Below are positions 6,404-13,631 of a stretch of DNA of 17,708 nt, one piece after another. The stretch comes from an uncultured Collinsella sp. Its GTDB lineage: Bacteria > Actinomycetota > Coriobacteriia > Coriobacteriales > Coriobacteriaceae. Below the pieces are notes generated by a model. That model was not told the origin of the DNA and searched no databases. It saw only the letters and a list, made by a program, of their open reading frames with translations. Position numbers and translations under genes: made by a program. The DNA is taken from the NCBI GenBank assembly GCA_900544645.1, contig UQWG01000039.1:1-17708 (forward strand), given 5' to 3'. How positions within the stretch are numbered: position 1 is the stretch's first letter; each line of letters opens with the position of its first letter.

Positions 6404-7708
6404 ATGGAGAAAACTGCAGAGCAGTTGCGCCGCGAGCACATTGCTCTAGAGGGTGACACCCATGGCAAGAACAAATGGGCGATTCTGTTTACCGTGCTCA
6501 TCATGACGTTTATGGTGTGTCTGGATTCGACCGTCGTTACCGTGGCGCTGCCCGTGATGCAAAAGGAGCTGGGCGTGGGCCTCGATCGCATTCAGCTGGT
6601 AAGCTCGGTGTATCTGCTTGCGACATGCGTGGCTATGTTGCCGTTTGGCCGTCTGGGCGACGTGCGCGGCAAGGTGAATGTGTTCCAGCTGGGCGTCATC
6701 GTCTTTTCGGTCGGTTCGCTGCTGTGCGGCCTTTCGGCCTCGCTTGAGGTTCTTATCCTGGCACGCATTGTTCAGGGCATCGGTTGCGCGGCGGCCATGG
6801 CTAACAACATGGGTATCATCACCGAGTCGTTTCCGGCGCGCGAACGAGGCCGTGCCATGGGTATTCTCGCGACCTTTGTGGCCCTCGGCATGATGTGTGG
6901 CCCCGTGCTCGGCGGCATGCTGGTGGCAAGCTTTCCCTGGGAGAGCATCTTCCTCATCAACCTGCCCATTGGCGTGATCTCGTTTATCGTGGGACTCTAC
7001 ACGCTGCCGCATGTTAGGCCAGAGGCCGGCGAACGTCCCATGCCCCTTGCCGAGGCCGCTCGTCGCTGCTTTGCAAATTCGGCCTTCACCATCAACCTTG
7101 CCTGCATGCTCATCGTGTTCGTTGGCATTGGCGCATCCGAGTTTATTCTGCCGTTCTATTTTCAGGACGCCCACGGCTTTGGTTCTGACATTTCCGGATT
7201 GCTCTTTTTGGCGCTGCCAATGGTGAATGCCTTTATCGGCCCGCTTTCGGGAACGGTTTCGGACCGTGTTGGCTGCGAGGGTCCCACGGCGGTCGGCCTG
7301 GGCGTGTATGTGTGCGGTCTCTTTGCAGTAAGCACGCTCGACGAGCACTCTTCTATCCCTGTGATCGTGTGCTGCGTCGCATTTATGTCGTGCGGTACGT
7401 CGATTTTCCAGAGCCCCAACAACTCGCTGTACATGGGCTCGGCTCCGCGCGAGGCACTTGGCTTTGCGGGTAGTCTGGGTAGCCTGGCGCGTTATGCGGG
7501 TATGGCACTCGGCATTACGGTGGCGTCGAATATCCTGTATGGACAGATGAGCGTGGCGATGGGCGAGGCCGTGACCAGTTTTGTTGCAGGACGTCCGGAT
7601 GTGTTCCTGTTTGGTTTCCGTTCGGTGTTCTATGTGTTGATGGCTGTGGCCGCTGTGGGCTTTGCGCTTGCCATGGTGCGTTTGGTGAAGATGCGCGCCC
7701 GCCATTAG
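6404..7708 (+). CDS. MFS transporter, DHA2 (EmrB/QacA-like) drug exporter family
   Basis: A 434-residue, strongly hydrophobic membrane protein with major facilitator signatures: LDSTVVTVALP (40-50, typical of DHA2 helix 1), motif A GRLGDVRGK (82-90), RIVQGIG (121-127), and antiporter motif C GPVLGG (166-171). Proton-driven export of drugs or other small molecules is the likely role; the substrate is unknown. It is somewhat short for a 14-helix DHA2 member, so 12 to 14 helices are possible. The start is the ATG at 6404, seven bases after GAAAGG. An ATG six bases earlier lies too close to that site, and the frame's opening upstream to 6284 runs through the terminator. It probably has its own transcript, since a strong terminator precedes it. 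Confidence 0.85.
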   Translation: MEKTAEQLRREHIALEGDTHGKNKWAILFTVLIMTFMVCLDSTVVTVALPVMQKELGVGLDRIQLVSSVYLLATCVAMLPFGRLGDVRGKVNVFQLGVIVFSVGSLLCGLSASLEVLILARIVQGIGCAAAMANNMGIITESFPARERGRAMGILATFVALGMMCGPVLGGMLVASFPWESIFLINLPIGVISFIVGLYTLPHVRPEAGERPMPLAEAARRCFANSAFTINLACMLIVFVGIGASEFILPFYFQDAHGFGSDISGLLFLALPMVNAFIGPLSGTVSDRVGCEGPTAVGLGVYVCGLFAVSTLDEHSSIPVIVCCVAFMSCGTSIFQSPNNSLYMGSAPREALGFAGSLGSLARYAGMALGITVASNILYGQMSVAMGEAVTSFVAGRPDVFLFGFRSVFYVLMAVAAVGFALAMVRLVKMRARH

Positions 7709-7865
7709 CGTGTTGGGAGGCTGTCTGCCACGATTCGCGCCGTCCCAAAAAGACTGGTTTGTGGTGCGATGCGGCTTGTGGGACGGGCGGGGGTCGGTCC
7801 GTGGTAGACTATCGAACAACGTTTATTAATCGCGCGGTATCGTTGCCGCGAGAAGGGGTTGCGCC
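7709..7865 (+). promoter_or_regulatory. Intergenic region upstream of xpt
   Basis: It contains a separated inverted repeat CGTCCCA (7741-7747) / TGGGACG (7779-7785) and a -10-like TAGACT at 7805-7810 without a convincing -35. GCGCGG near 7831 with CCGCG before the ribosome binding site could form a small hairpin. The conserved loop sequences of a purine riboswitch, common upstream of xpt in Firmicutes, are not seen. Confidence 0.35.
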
Positions 7866-8444
7866 ATGCAGGAGCTTGAGGATCGTATTCGCCATGACGG
7901 CATCGTAAAGGCCGGTAACGTCCTTAAGGTTGATGCCTTCCTCAACCACCAATGCGACGTTGAGCTGTTCGACCACATGGGCGCCGAGTGGGCCCGTCTG
8001 TTCGAGGGTGTCGAGATCAACAAGATCCTGACGATTGAGGCTTCGGGCATTGGCATGGCTTGCATCGCGGCTCAGCATTTTGGCGGCGTGCCGGTGGTCT
8101 TTGCCAAGAAGGCGCAGTCCATCAACCTCGACGGCGAGCAGTATGCCACGACCATCTACTCCTTTACCAAGCAGAAGGAGTACCCGGTCATTGTGGGTAA
8201 GCGCTTCCTGTCCGAGGGCGACAAGGTCCTGATCATCGACGACTTCCTGGCCAACGGCTGCGCGCTTGAGGGCCTTATTAAGATCTGCGAGGCTGCGGGC
8301 GCCGAAGTTGCCGGCATTGGCATCGCCGTTGAGAAGGGCTTCCAGGGCGGCGGCGATAAGCTCCGTAAGCGCGGCTTCCGCGTTGAGAGCCTGGCACGTA
8401 TCGCCGATATGGACTGCGAGAACGGCGAGATCACCTTCGCCTAA
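7866..8444 (+). CDS. xpt: Xanthine phosphoribosyltransferase
   Basis: A 192-residue protein, the standard length for Xpt, colinear with it from MQELEDRI to the C terminus. The PRPP-binding loop VLIIDDFLANG (121-131) with its two acidic residues is intact, as are the upstream IEASGIG segment (58-64) and the FAKKAQSINL segment (79-88) that shapes the purine pocket. The enzyme converts xanthine and PRPP to XMP and pyrophosphate in purine salvage, in the cytoplasm. The ATG follows AAGGGG (7853-7858) by seven bases. A perfect palindrome with a T-tract (8472-8507) ends the gene. Confidence 0.92.
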   Translation: MQELEDRIRHDGIVKAGNVLKVDAFLNHQCDVELFDHMGAEWARLFEGVEINKILTIEASGIGMACIAAQHFGGVPVVFAKKAQSINLDGEQYATTIYSFTKQKEYPVIVGKRFLSEGDKVLIIDDFLANGCALEGLIKICEAAGAEVAGIGIAVEKGFQGGGDKLRKRGFRVESLARIADMDCENGEITFA

Positions 8445-8471
8445 GCGCGCAACACAAGCGATTGGTATGCG

Positions 8472-8507
8472 ATGTGACAAAGGGACTGTCCCTTTGTCAC
8501 ATTTTTT
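8472..8507 (+). terminator. Palindromic terminator of xpt (repeat family member 2)
   Basis: A perfect 31-base palindrome centred on 8487 (arms TGTGACAAAGGGAC and complement), followed by TTTTTT to 8507. The GGGACTGT core is shared with the palindrome at 8917-8987, which suggests that terminator and repeat family overlap. Confidence 0.85.
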
Positions 8508-8527
8508 GTATGAGGGGAGGTGTTGAT

Positions 8528-8908
8528 ATGGACGAGAACAAGATGGGATGGCGCGAGTATGCGCGCTATGCCGAGATGTCGGCCGAGGAGTTGGCGCGCG
8601 ATTGCGAGGTGCAGGTGTTTCGCGCGACTGGTCCGGGCGGACAAGGCGTCAACACGACGGACTCGGCGGTGCGCATGAAACATATCCCTTCGGGAATTAC
8701 CGTGACGGCGCGCGAGAGCCGCAGCCAGTTCCAGAACCGTGCAAGCTGTCTGCGTAAGCTGAGGGCAGAGCTTGAGCGTCGTGGCCGTCCGCCGCGCCGA
8801 CGCGTAAAGACCAAGGTGCCTCAGCGCTCTCGCCAGCGCAGACTCAATGACAAGCACTTCAACGCCATTAAAAAGGCCAACCGTCGCAAGCCGGGCAGCG
8901 ACGAATAG
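8528..8908 (+). CDS. Release-factor-like peptidyl-tRNA hydrolase domain protein (ArfB/PrfH type)
   Basis: A 126-residue protein consisting of only the class I release factor catalytic domain: RATGPGGQGVNTT with the GGQ tripeptide at residues 37-39, followed by VRMKHIPSGITV. It ends in a very basic tail (about residues 86-122, rich in Arg and Lys). No stop-codon recognition domain is present. This architecture matches ArfB/YaeJ and related rescue factors, which release peptides from stalled ribosomes, with the tail reading the empty mRNA channel; a PrfH-like role in rescuing damaged ribosomes is an alternative. The start is the ATG at 8528, seven bases after GAGGGGAGG. The frame is open further upstream but crosses the xpt terminator. 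It is convergent with the lipid kinase gene. Confidence 0.82.
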   Translation: MDENKMGWREYARYAEMSAEELARDCEVQVFRATGPGGQGVNTTDSAVRMKHIPSGITVTARESRSQFQNRASCLRKLRAELERRGRPPRRRVKTKVPQRSRQRRLNDKHFNAIKKANRRKPGSDE

Positions 8909-8916
8909 CCTACTCA

Positions 8917-8987
8917 TAAGTTGCGGTGAAATAGGGACTGTTTTGCGGCTTTAGATGCATAAACAGTCCCTATTTCACCGCAACTTA
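8917..8987. repeat. Perfect 27-bp-arm palindrome between convergent genes (repeat family copy 3)
   Basis: The arms 8917-8943 and 8961-8987 are exact reverse complements around a 17-base loop. The outer arm AGTTGCGGTGAAATAG differs by one base from that of the palindrome at 336-392, and the inner GGGACTGT matches the xpt terminator core. It lies between two convergent stops, eight bases after one and six before the other. Confidence 0.8.
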
Positions 8988-8993
8988 GGGCAG

Positions 8994-9956
8994 CTAGCGG
9001 GTGGGGTGCCAGACGTGGAGGGCTCCGCCGAGGATGTCGACCTCGATACGTGAGGCGACAACGGGCTCGCCGTCGGCCTGGATGGGGTAGTCGGGCTCCT
9101 CAAAGGTAAGCTCGGCATGGCGACAGCGGCGCATGCGAACCGGTGGCAGCTTGGTATGGTGGCCATCTTTGGCCGAAAGAAACATAGGCAGGGCAACCGC
9201 ACGCGGAACGGGGCCGCAGGCGTAGCAGACGTCGAGTACGCCGTCGCAGGGGTCGGCATCGGGGCAGATACGATAGCCCGAGCCATAGGAAGGACCCAGC
9301 TGAATTGCCATGATGATCGCCCGCACGCGCTCGGCGGGCGCGCCATCAAAGCTGATGGTCATGGGGTAGTTGCGATAGCGCAGGCCAAACTGCTCAAGTC
9401 CCGATAGGGTGTAGAGCGGAGCGCCGGCGAGGCCCGTCTTTTTGCGCAGCTCGGTGGTGCCCAGGCCGATGGCGGCATCGATGCCGACCGAGAGCGTCTG
9501 GTCGTAGTACTCAACGGTAGCCTCGCCGCTGCCGCTCGCAGGGCTCCACGAGCGAATGCGCCCGATGTCCTGACGCTGCAGCTCGCAGGTGAGCAGCGCG
9601 CCAAAATCCTTACCGGAGAAATCGTCGATGCCGAGCGTTTGGGCAAAATCGTTGCCAGAGCCCACGGGTAGGATGGCAAGAGCGGGGCGGGCGTCCTCCT
9701 CTTGCGCCATAAGTCCGTTGACGACCTCGTGGATCACGCCGTCGCCGCCAAGAGCGATAACGGTGCGATAGCCCTCGACCTGTGCGGCCAGCTCCTTGGC
9801 GTGTCCCATGCGCTCGGTCAGCACCAGGTCAAACTGGGATGCGCGCGCGGTCATATCCAAAAAGCGTTGCAGGCGCTCGGCAACTTCGTGCGCCGCACCC
9901 GACTGGGCGGCTGGGTTGGCGATGATGAGCGTGCGGCCAAAATCAGTTGCGTGCAT
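8994..9956 (-). CDS. Diacylglycerol kinase-family lipid kinase (DagK/YegS/BmrU type)
   Basis: A 320-residue protein with the DAGK catalytic domain at the N terminus: IIANPAAQSG (11-20), the nucleotide-binding ALGGDGVIHEVVNGL (68-82) with GGDG at 70-73, and ILPVGSGNDFA (95-105). The C-terminal beta-sandwich domain carries SVGIDAAIG and the late DGEPV motif typical of this fold. These enzymes phosphorylate diacylglycerol or related lipids with ATP at the inner membrane face, recycling lipid or making phospholipid precursors; the exact lipid is not known. The ATG at 9954-9956 follows GGGAG by seven bases. The frame extends upstream to 10028 without support. It lies 87 bases downstream of the CLC gene on the same strand, so the two may share a transcript. 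Confidence 0.87.
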   Translation of the reverse strand: MHATDFGRTLIIANPAAQSGAAHEVAERLQRFLDMTARASQFDLVLTERMGHAKELAAQVEGYRTVIALGGDGVIHEVVNGLMAQEEDARPALAILPVGSGNDFAQTLGIDDFSGKDFGALLTCELQRQDIGRIRSWSPASGSGEATVEYYDQTLSVGIDAAIGLGTTELRKKTGLAGAPLYTLSGLEQFGLRYRNYPMTISFDGAPAERVRAIIMAIQLGPSYGSGYRICPDADPCDGVLDVCYACGPVPRAVALPMFLSAKDGHHTKLPPVRMRRCRHAELTFEEPDYPIQADGEPVVASRIEVDILGGALHVWHPTR

Positions 9957-10043
9957 GGGGCGACTCCCGGCGTATGACGTGACGGTGCGGTCGCGCTCAG
10001 GTCGAATTGCCCCCGATTGTGGCTGCACGTCGAATACTTACGT

Positions 10044-11465
10044 CTACTCTATCAGGTCGTTGTGGCGCTCGATAGCATCCGCTACCGTACCGCCCTCATC
10101 TACAATAAGCGAACGGCGCTTGGGCGAGATGATGCGCTGGGCGGGGTACACGCCGCGGTGTCCGGCGGTTAGGTAGCTGATAAAGGCCACGATGACAAAG
10201 AACCCGGCTGCCGTGCCGTGGAACAGGTCGATGGCCATCATACAGGTGGTGATGGGCACGTTGAGGCCGGCGCAGAACACGCCGAGCATGCCCAGCGCTG
10301 CCAGAAAGCTGGGGTCGATTCCGACGAGGCAACCGATCCAGCCGCCGAGCGCCGCACCGATACCAAACAGGGGCGTGACCTCGCCGCCTTGGAAGCCGGC
10401 GCCCAGGGTGAGCGCTGTGACAACCAACTTGATGGCTGCGTCCGCCAGGGTGGTGTTGCCGGCAAATCCGGCGCCGGAAAGCCACGTGGAAAGGCCGGCG
10501 TAGTTCCAAGCGTCGAGAAGGGCATAGGCGGCCAAAACCACGAGTGCACCTATGAGTGCGCGAATAAGATAATTGGTGATAAAGCGACCGTACAGGCTCT
10601 TGACGGTTCGAACTGACCAGGCAAAGAGGCGTGCCGTCAGACCGAAGATAATGGCGCTGATAACAACGATGACAACCGTCCGTGGTGTCATGTTGGGAAC
10701 GCTGGCGATAACATTCGCCTCGTACTCGGTACCTAGGGCGAGTGATGTAAAGTAGCCGGTAAACGAGGCGACCAGGCAGTAGATGCCCGCGGTGTAGTCG
10801 ATCTTGCCGATAAAGCACATCTCCATGCCAAAGAAAGCCCCGGCAAGGGGCGAGCCGAATACGGCGCCAAAGGCCGACGAGATGCCGGCGAGCATGAGGT
10901 CGTGGTGGTCATGCTTTTTGAGGTGGGCGAGGCTCGAGATGTTGCTGGCGATGGTGCCGCCAATCTGCACCGCGGCTCCCTCGCGACCGGCCGATCCGCC
11001 CGTTAGGTGCGTGAGCGTGGAGCAGACGAAGGTGAGGACGGCCATGCGCATATGGATGAGGCGTGTGCCCAGAGCGGAGTCGATGACCAGGTTGTTACCG
11101 CGTTTGGCGGCAAGACCGTGGTTTTTGTACACCCATGCGGTGGCAACGCCCACAACGGGAAGCAAGGCGTAGACCCACACATGGTGCTCGCGATAGTCGG
11201 TGGCGATATTCAACGAGGCCAAAAACGCCCAAGCGGCAACGCCCATGGCGAGCGAGACGATGACGACGAGTACGAGTAACTTAGCGCTCGCGAGTAGGTT
11301 GCGGGCGTTGCGGCGCGTGTCGGCAGCCAAGAGCTGCTCGGAGCGGGTGATCTGATACCTGCCTGCCGTGATGATGTCGTTCAGGGAGAAAAAGCCGCCG
11401 TCGTCGAGCGGCTGGGAATGATCCTGCGCCTCGTTTGCGCTTTCGGGTTTGTCGTTATGAGCCAT
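10044..11465 (-). CDS. CLC-family anion/proton antiporter, resembling the fluoride (CLC-F) clade
   Basis: A 473-residue membrane protein with about ten or more hydrophobic segments and the CLC fold signatures. The gating-glutamate motif is GGSAGREGAAVQIG (156-169, Glu162), and the late pore motif reads AGFQGGEVTPLFGIG (356-370). In place of the usual GSGIP chloride-binding loop it has RGNNLVID (122-129). GREG followed by Ala or Thr rather than Pro, GNNLVI, and GGEVTPLF are, as I recall the family, features of the CLC-F group that exports fluoride in exchange for protons. A chloride-type function cannot be excluded. The start is the ATG at 11463-11465, with GAGGA just upstream; an ATG nine codons earlier overlaps that site. 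TATAAT is present on the minus strand at 11495-11500. No fluoride riboswitch consensus was recognised upstream. Confidence 0.8.
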   Translation of the reverse strand: MAHNDKPESANEAQDHSQPLDDGGFFSLNDIITAGRYQITRSEQLLAADTRRNARNLLASAKLLVLVVIVSLAMGVAAWAFLASLNIATDYREHHVWVYALLPVVGVATAWVYKNHGLAAKRGNNLVIDSALGTRLIHMRMAVLTFVCSTLTHLTGGSAGREGAAVQIGGTIASNISSLAHLKKHDHHDLMLAGISSAFGAVFGSPLAGAFFGMEMCFIGKIDYTAGIYCLVASFTGYFTSLALGTEYEANVIASVPNMTPRTVVIVVISAIIFGLTARLFAWSVRTVKSLYGRFITNYLIRALIGALVVLAAYALLDAWNYAGLSTWLSGAGFAGNTTLADAAIKLVVTALTLGAGFQGGEVTPLFGIGAALGGWIGCLVGIDPSFLAALGMLGVFCAGLNVPITTCMMAIDLFHGTAAGFFVIVAFISYLTAGHRGVYPAQRIISPKRRSLIVDEGGTVADAIERHNDLIE

Positions 11466-11675
11466 ACGTTCCTCTTTTAGGTTGCAACGCAAGCATTATA
11501 AAACGCGGCAAACGCGACGAGCCGGTGGGTTGGTTTCCATTCTGTTTCGCAGCCTGCAACCGACAGGTGTATTTGCGGGTACAGGCCGAGTCGCGGTCGT
11601 GAGTCGGGGGATTATACTGAGACAAGCATAAAGAATTGGCGCTCCTGTTGTGCGCCGTGGCATTAAGAGGTACAT
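11466..11675. promoter_or_regulatory. Divergent promoter region between the CLC gene and moeA
   Basis: On the minus strand a perfect TATAAT (genomic 11495-11500) lies about 30 bases upstream of the CLC start. On the plus strand TATACT (11613-11618) lies about 58 bases upstream of moeA. Neither has an obvious -35. The moeA ribosome binding site AAGAGG is at 11665-11670. Confidence 0.4.
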
Positions 11676-12938
11676 ATGGCAGAGAAACTCATACCGCTGG
11701 AGGATGCGCAGTCGATTGTTTTGTCGCACGTTGCTCCGACGGATCTCATCGAGATTCCCGTGTGGCAGGCGGCTGGTTTTCCCTTGGCCGAGGACGCGGT
11801 GGCCGATATCGATATCTCGCCGTTTGCCAACAGCGCTATGGACGGATATGCCGTGCGCGCAGCCGATCTTGCTGCGGCCGCCGGTGACACTCCGGTGACG
11901 CTCTCCGTCGTAGGACACGAGGCCGCGGGCCATGTCTTTGAGGGCACAATCGGCGCGGGCGAGACCGTCCGCATCATGACGGGCGCGCCGGTGCCCGAAG
12001 GTGCCGATGCCGTGGTGAAGTACGAGATCGTCGACGTACTCGATGGCGACGGCAACGAGGGCTCGCACGTTCGCTTCTCGGCGCCTGCCAAGGTAGGGGA
12101 GAACGTTCGCTCTGCCGCCGAGGAGGCCCATGCCGGCGATGTTGTGATGCATGCCGGCGAGGTCGTGGCTCCGGCCGGCGCCGGCCTGCTGGCAAGCGCC
12201 GGTTACGCGAGCGTGAAGGTCCATGCCGCTCCGCGCGTGGGCATTATCTCGCTGGGCACGGAGCTGGTCGCGCCGGGTGAGCTGCCGGCGCGCGGGCAGA
12301 TTCGCGACTCCAACTCCTCGGCGCTGATGGCCGAGGCGCTCGATGCCGGCGCCGAGCCCGTGTTCTACGGTATTGCGCCCGACGATGAGCAGGCGATTGG
12401 CGAGCTGGTGCATCGCGCCACGCGAGAGTGCGATTTTGTCATTACGAGCGGCGGCGCCTCGGCGGGCGATTACGACTACGTGACGGCGCTCGTCCGGCGC
12501 GAGGGCGTGGTGCTGTTCGATCGCATCTCGATGCGTCCGGGCAAGGCCATCACGTTTGGCTTGCTCGGGGGCAAGCCCTACCTAGGGCTTTCAGGCAATC
12601 CGGCCGCGGCGTATGTGGGCTTTGAGATGCTCGCCCGTCCGGCGATTCGCAAGATGCGCGGCTTTGCCGAGGGCGTGCGTCCCGTGCAGCAGGCGACGCT
12701 CACGCACGGCGTGAAAAAGCGCCAGGACCGACGCTTCTTCGATCGCGCCACGGTTTTGCGCGACCCCGAGACCAGTGAGCTGTTGGTGACCGAGGCCAAG
12801 ACGCAGAATTCGGCGCTGCTCGGCACGATGCAGCGGTCCAACTGCCTGCTGCGTATTGACGAAGGACCGTGCGAGCTCAAGGCGGGCGACGTCGTGGATG
12901 TCGTGCGTGTCGACCTGCCCGAGGGCACGGTGTTGTAG
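11676..12938 (+). CDS. moeA: Molybdopterin molybdenumtransferase MoeA
   Basis: A 420-residue protein colinear with MoeA over its length. Visible motifs are SPFANSAMDGYA (48-59), TGAPVPEGADAVV (102-114), SLGTELVAPGE (192-202), the MPT-binding TSGGASAGDYDYV (257-269), RPGKA (287-291) and LSGNPAAAYV (305-314). The C-terminal MoeA domain IV follows. The enzyme inserts molybdenum from molybdate into adenylylated molybdopterin, the last common step of Moco synthesis, in the cytoplasm. The ATG follows AAGAGG by five bases. The next gene, the adenylyltransferase of the preceding step, begins only ten bases after the stop, so the two are almost certainly co-transcribed; the molybdate transporter lies just beyond. 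Confidence 0.95.
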   Translation: MAEKLIPLEDAQSIVLSHVAPTDLIEIPVWQAAGFPLAEDAVADIDISPFANSAMDGYAVRAADLAAAAGDTPVTLSVVGHEAAGHVFEGTIGAGETVRIMTGAPVPEGADAVVKYEIVDVLDGDGNEGSHVRFSAPAKVGENVRSAAEEAHAGDVVMHAGEVVAPAGAGLLASAGYASVKVHAAPRVGIISLGTELVAPGELPARGQIRDSNSSALMAEALDAGAEPVFYGIAPDDEQAIGELVHRATRECDFVITSGGASAGDYDYVTALVRREGVVLFDRISMRPGKAITFGLLGGKPYLGLSGNPAAAYVGFEMLARPAIRKMRGFAEGVRPVQQATLTHGVKKRQDRRFFDRATVLRDPETSELLVTEAKTQNSALLGTMQRSNCLLRIDEGPCELKAGDVVDVVRVDLPEGTVL

Positions 12939-12948
12939 GAGGAAGACT

Positions 12949-13428
12949 ATGGAGTTGAAGATTTCGATCGTGACGTGCTCGGATACGCGCGATCTTGCTC
13001 AGGACGAGGCTGGAGCCGCACTCGAGGAACTTATCGAGGCGCAGGGCTGGACGGTCGTCTCACATGTGGTCGTGCGCGACGACGCCAGCGAGATCGGTGA
13101 TGCCATTGTGGAAGCTGCCGATGAGTGCCACGCCAACGTCGTCCTCACCTGTGGCGGCACGGGACTTTCGATGCGCGACGTGACGCCCGAGGCGACGCGT
13201 GCCGTCTGCGACCGCGATGTGCCGGGTATTGCAGAGGCAATCCGTGCGTACTCCATGACCAAGACGCGCCGCGCTATGCTCTCGCGCGCCGTGTGCATGC
13301 AGCGTGGGCATACGCTTGTCATCAACTTTCCGGGATCCACGAAAGCGGCCCGCGAAAGCTGGGAGGCCGTGAGCGATCAGCTGGAGCATGCGGCCCAAAT
13401 GACGGCGGGCGGCGGACATACCAAATAA
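12949..13428 (+). CDS. Molybdopterin adenylyltransferase (MogA/MoaB family)
   Basis: A 159-residue single-domain protein of the MoCF-binding fold. The signature TCGGTGLSMRDVTPEAT (67-83) contains the GGTG loop and the Arg-Asp-Val-Thr-Pro motif typical of MogA and MoaB, and the later INFPGSTKAARE segment (125-136) shapes the MPT site. It activates molybdopterin with ATP to give MPT-AMP for MoeA. MogA and MoaB cannot be separated reliably from sequence alone; the short length without extra domains fits either, so no symbol is given. The ATG lies after AGGAGG with a spacing of about seven bases and ten bases downstream of moeA. A terminator at 13442-13478 ends the moeA-mogA/moaB unit. Confidence 0.9.
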   Translation: MELKISIVTCSDTRDLAQDEAGAALEELIEAQGWTVVSHVVVRDDASEIGDAIVEAADECHANVVLTCGGTGLSMRDVTPEATRAVCDRDVPGIAEAIRAYSMTKTRRAMLSRAVCMQRGHTLVINFPGSTKAARESWEAVSDQLEHAAQMTAGGGHTK

Positions 13429-13441
13429 GCGGTTTACCTGC

Positions 13442-13478
13442 GGCGGGGCGACCTGAACGGCTGCTCCGCCTTTGTTTT
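13442..13478 (+). terminator. Rho-independent terminator after the mogA/moaB-type gene
   Basis: GGCGGGGC (13442-13449) pairs with GCTCCGCC (13463-13470), with one G-U, followed by TTTGTTTT. It separates the moeA unit from modABC. Confidence 0.7.
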
Positions 13479-13527
13479 CCGCCGAAGCGACGCCGAGGTG
13501 CACGGCAACTCGAAACTATATTCTCTA

Positions 13528-13571
13528 GCGAGAATAATTTCTCATTATCATTATTCGCGCGGAAGTATAAT
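13528..13571 (+). promoter_or_regulatory. modA promoter with overlapping AT-rich dyad
   Basis: A perfect -10 TATAAT is at 13566-13571, about 60 bases upstream of modA. Overlapping the expected -35 region is an inverted repeat, GCGAGAATAAT (13528-13538) with ATTATTCGCGC (13550-13560), 10 of 11 positions paired around an 11-base spacer that itself contains ATTATC. This is a good candidate repressor site for molybdate- or metal-dependent control. It does not match the E. coli ModE box as I remember it; the GATAAT-like repeats instead recall Fur-type boxes. Confidence 0.6.
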
Positions 13572-13631
13572 CGAGTAACAGAATAAAGCCTGCGGCGGGG
13601 TGCCCGGGCATAGCGTTCGAAAGGGTTGAAT

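Noticed and set aside
7770..7800. G-rich run upstream of xpt as a G-quadruplex
   Set aside because: There are only three separated runs of three or more G, so the canonical four-tract pattern is not met.
6446..7819. A 457-codon minus-strand open frame opposite the MFS gene
   Set aside because: It is His- and Arg-rich, without hydrophobic segments or domains, and antisense to a clear transporter gene.
7709..7865. Purine riboswitch upstream of xpt
   Set aside because: The conserved loop and core sequences of the purine aptamer were not found.
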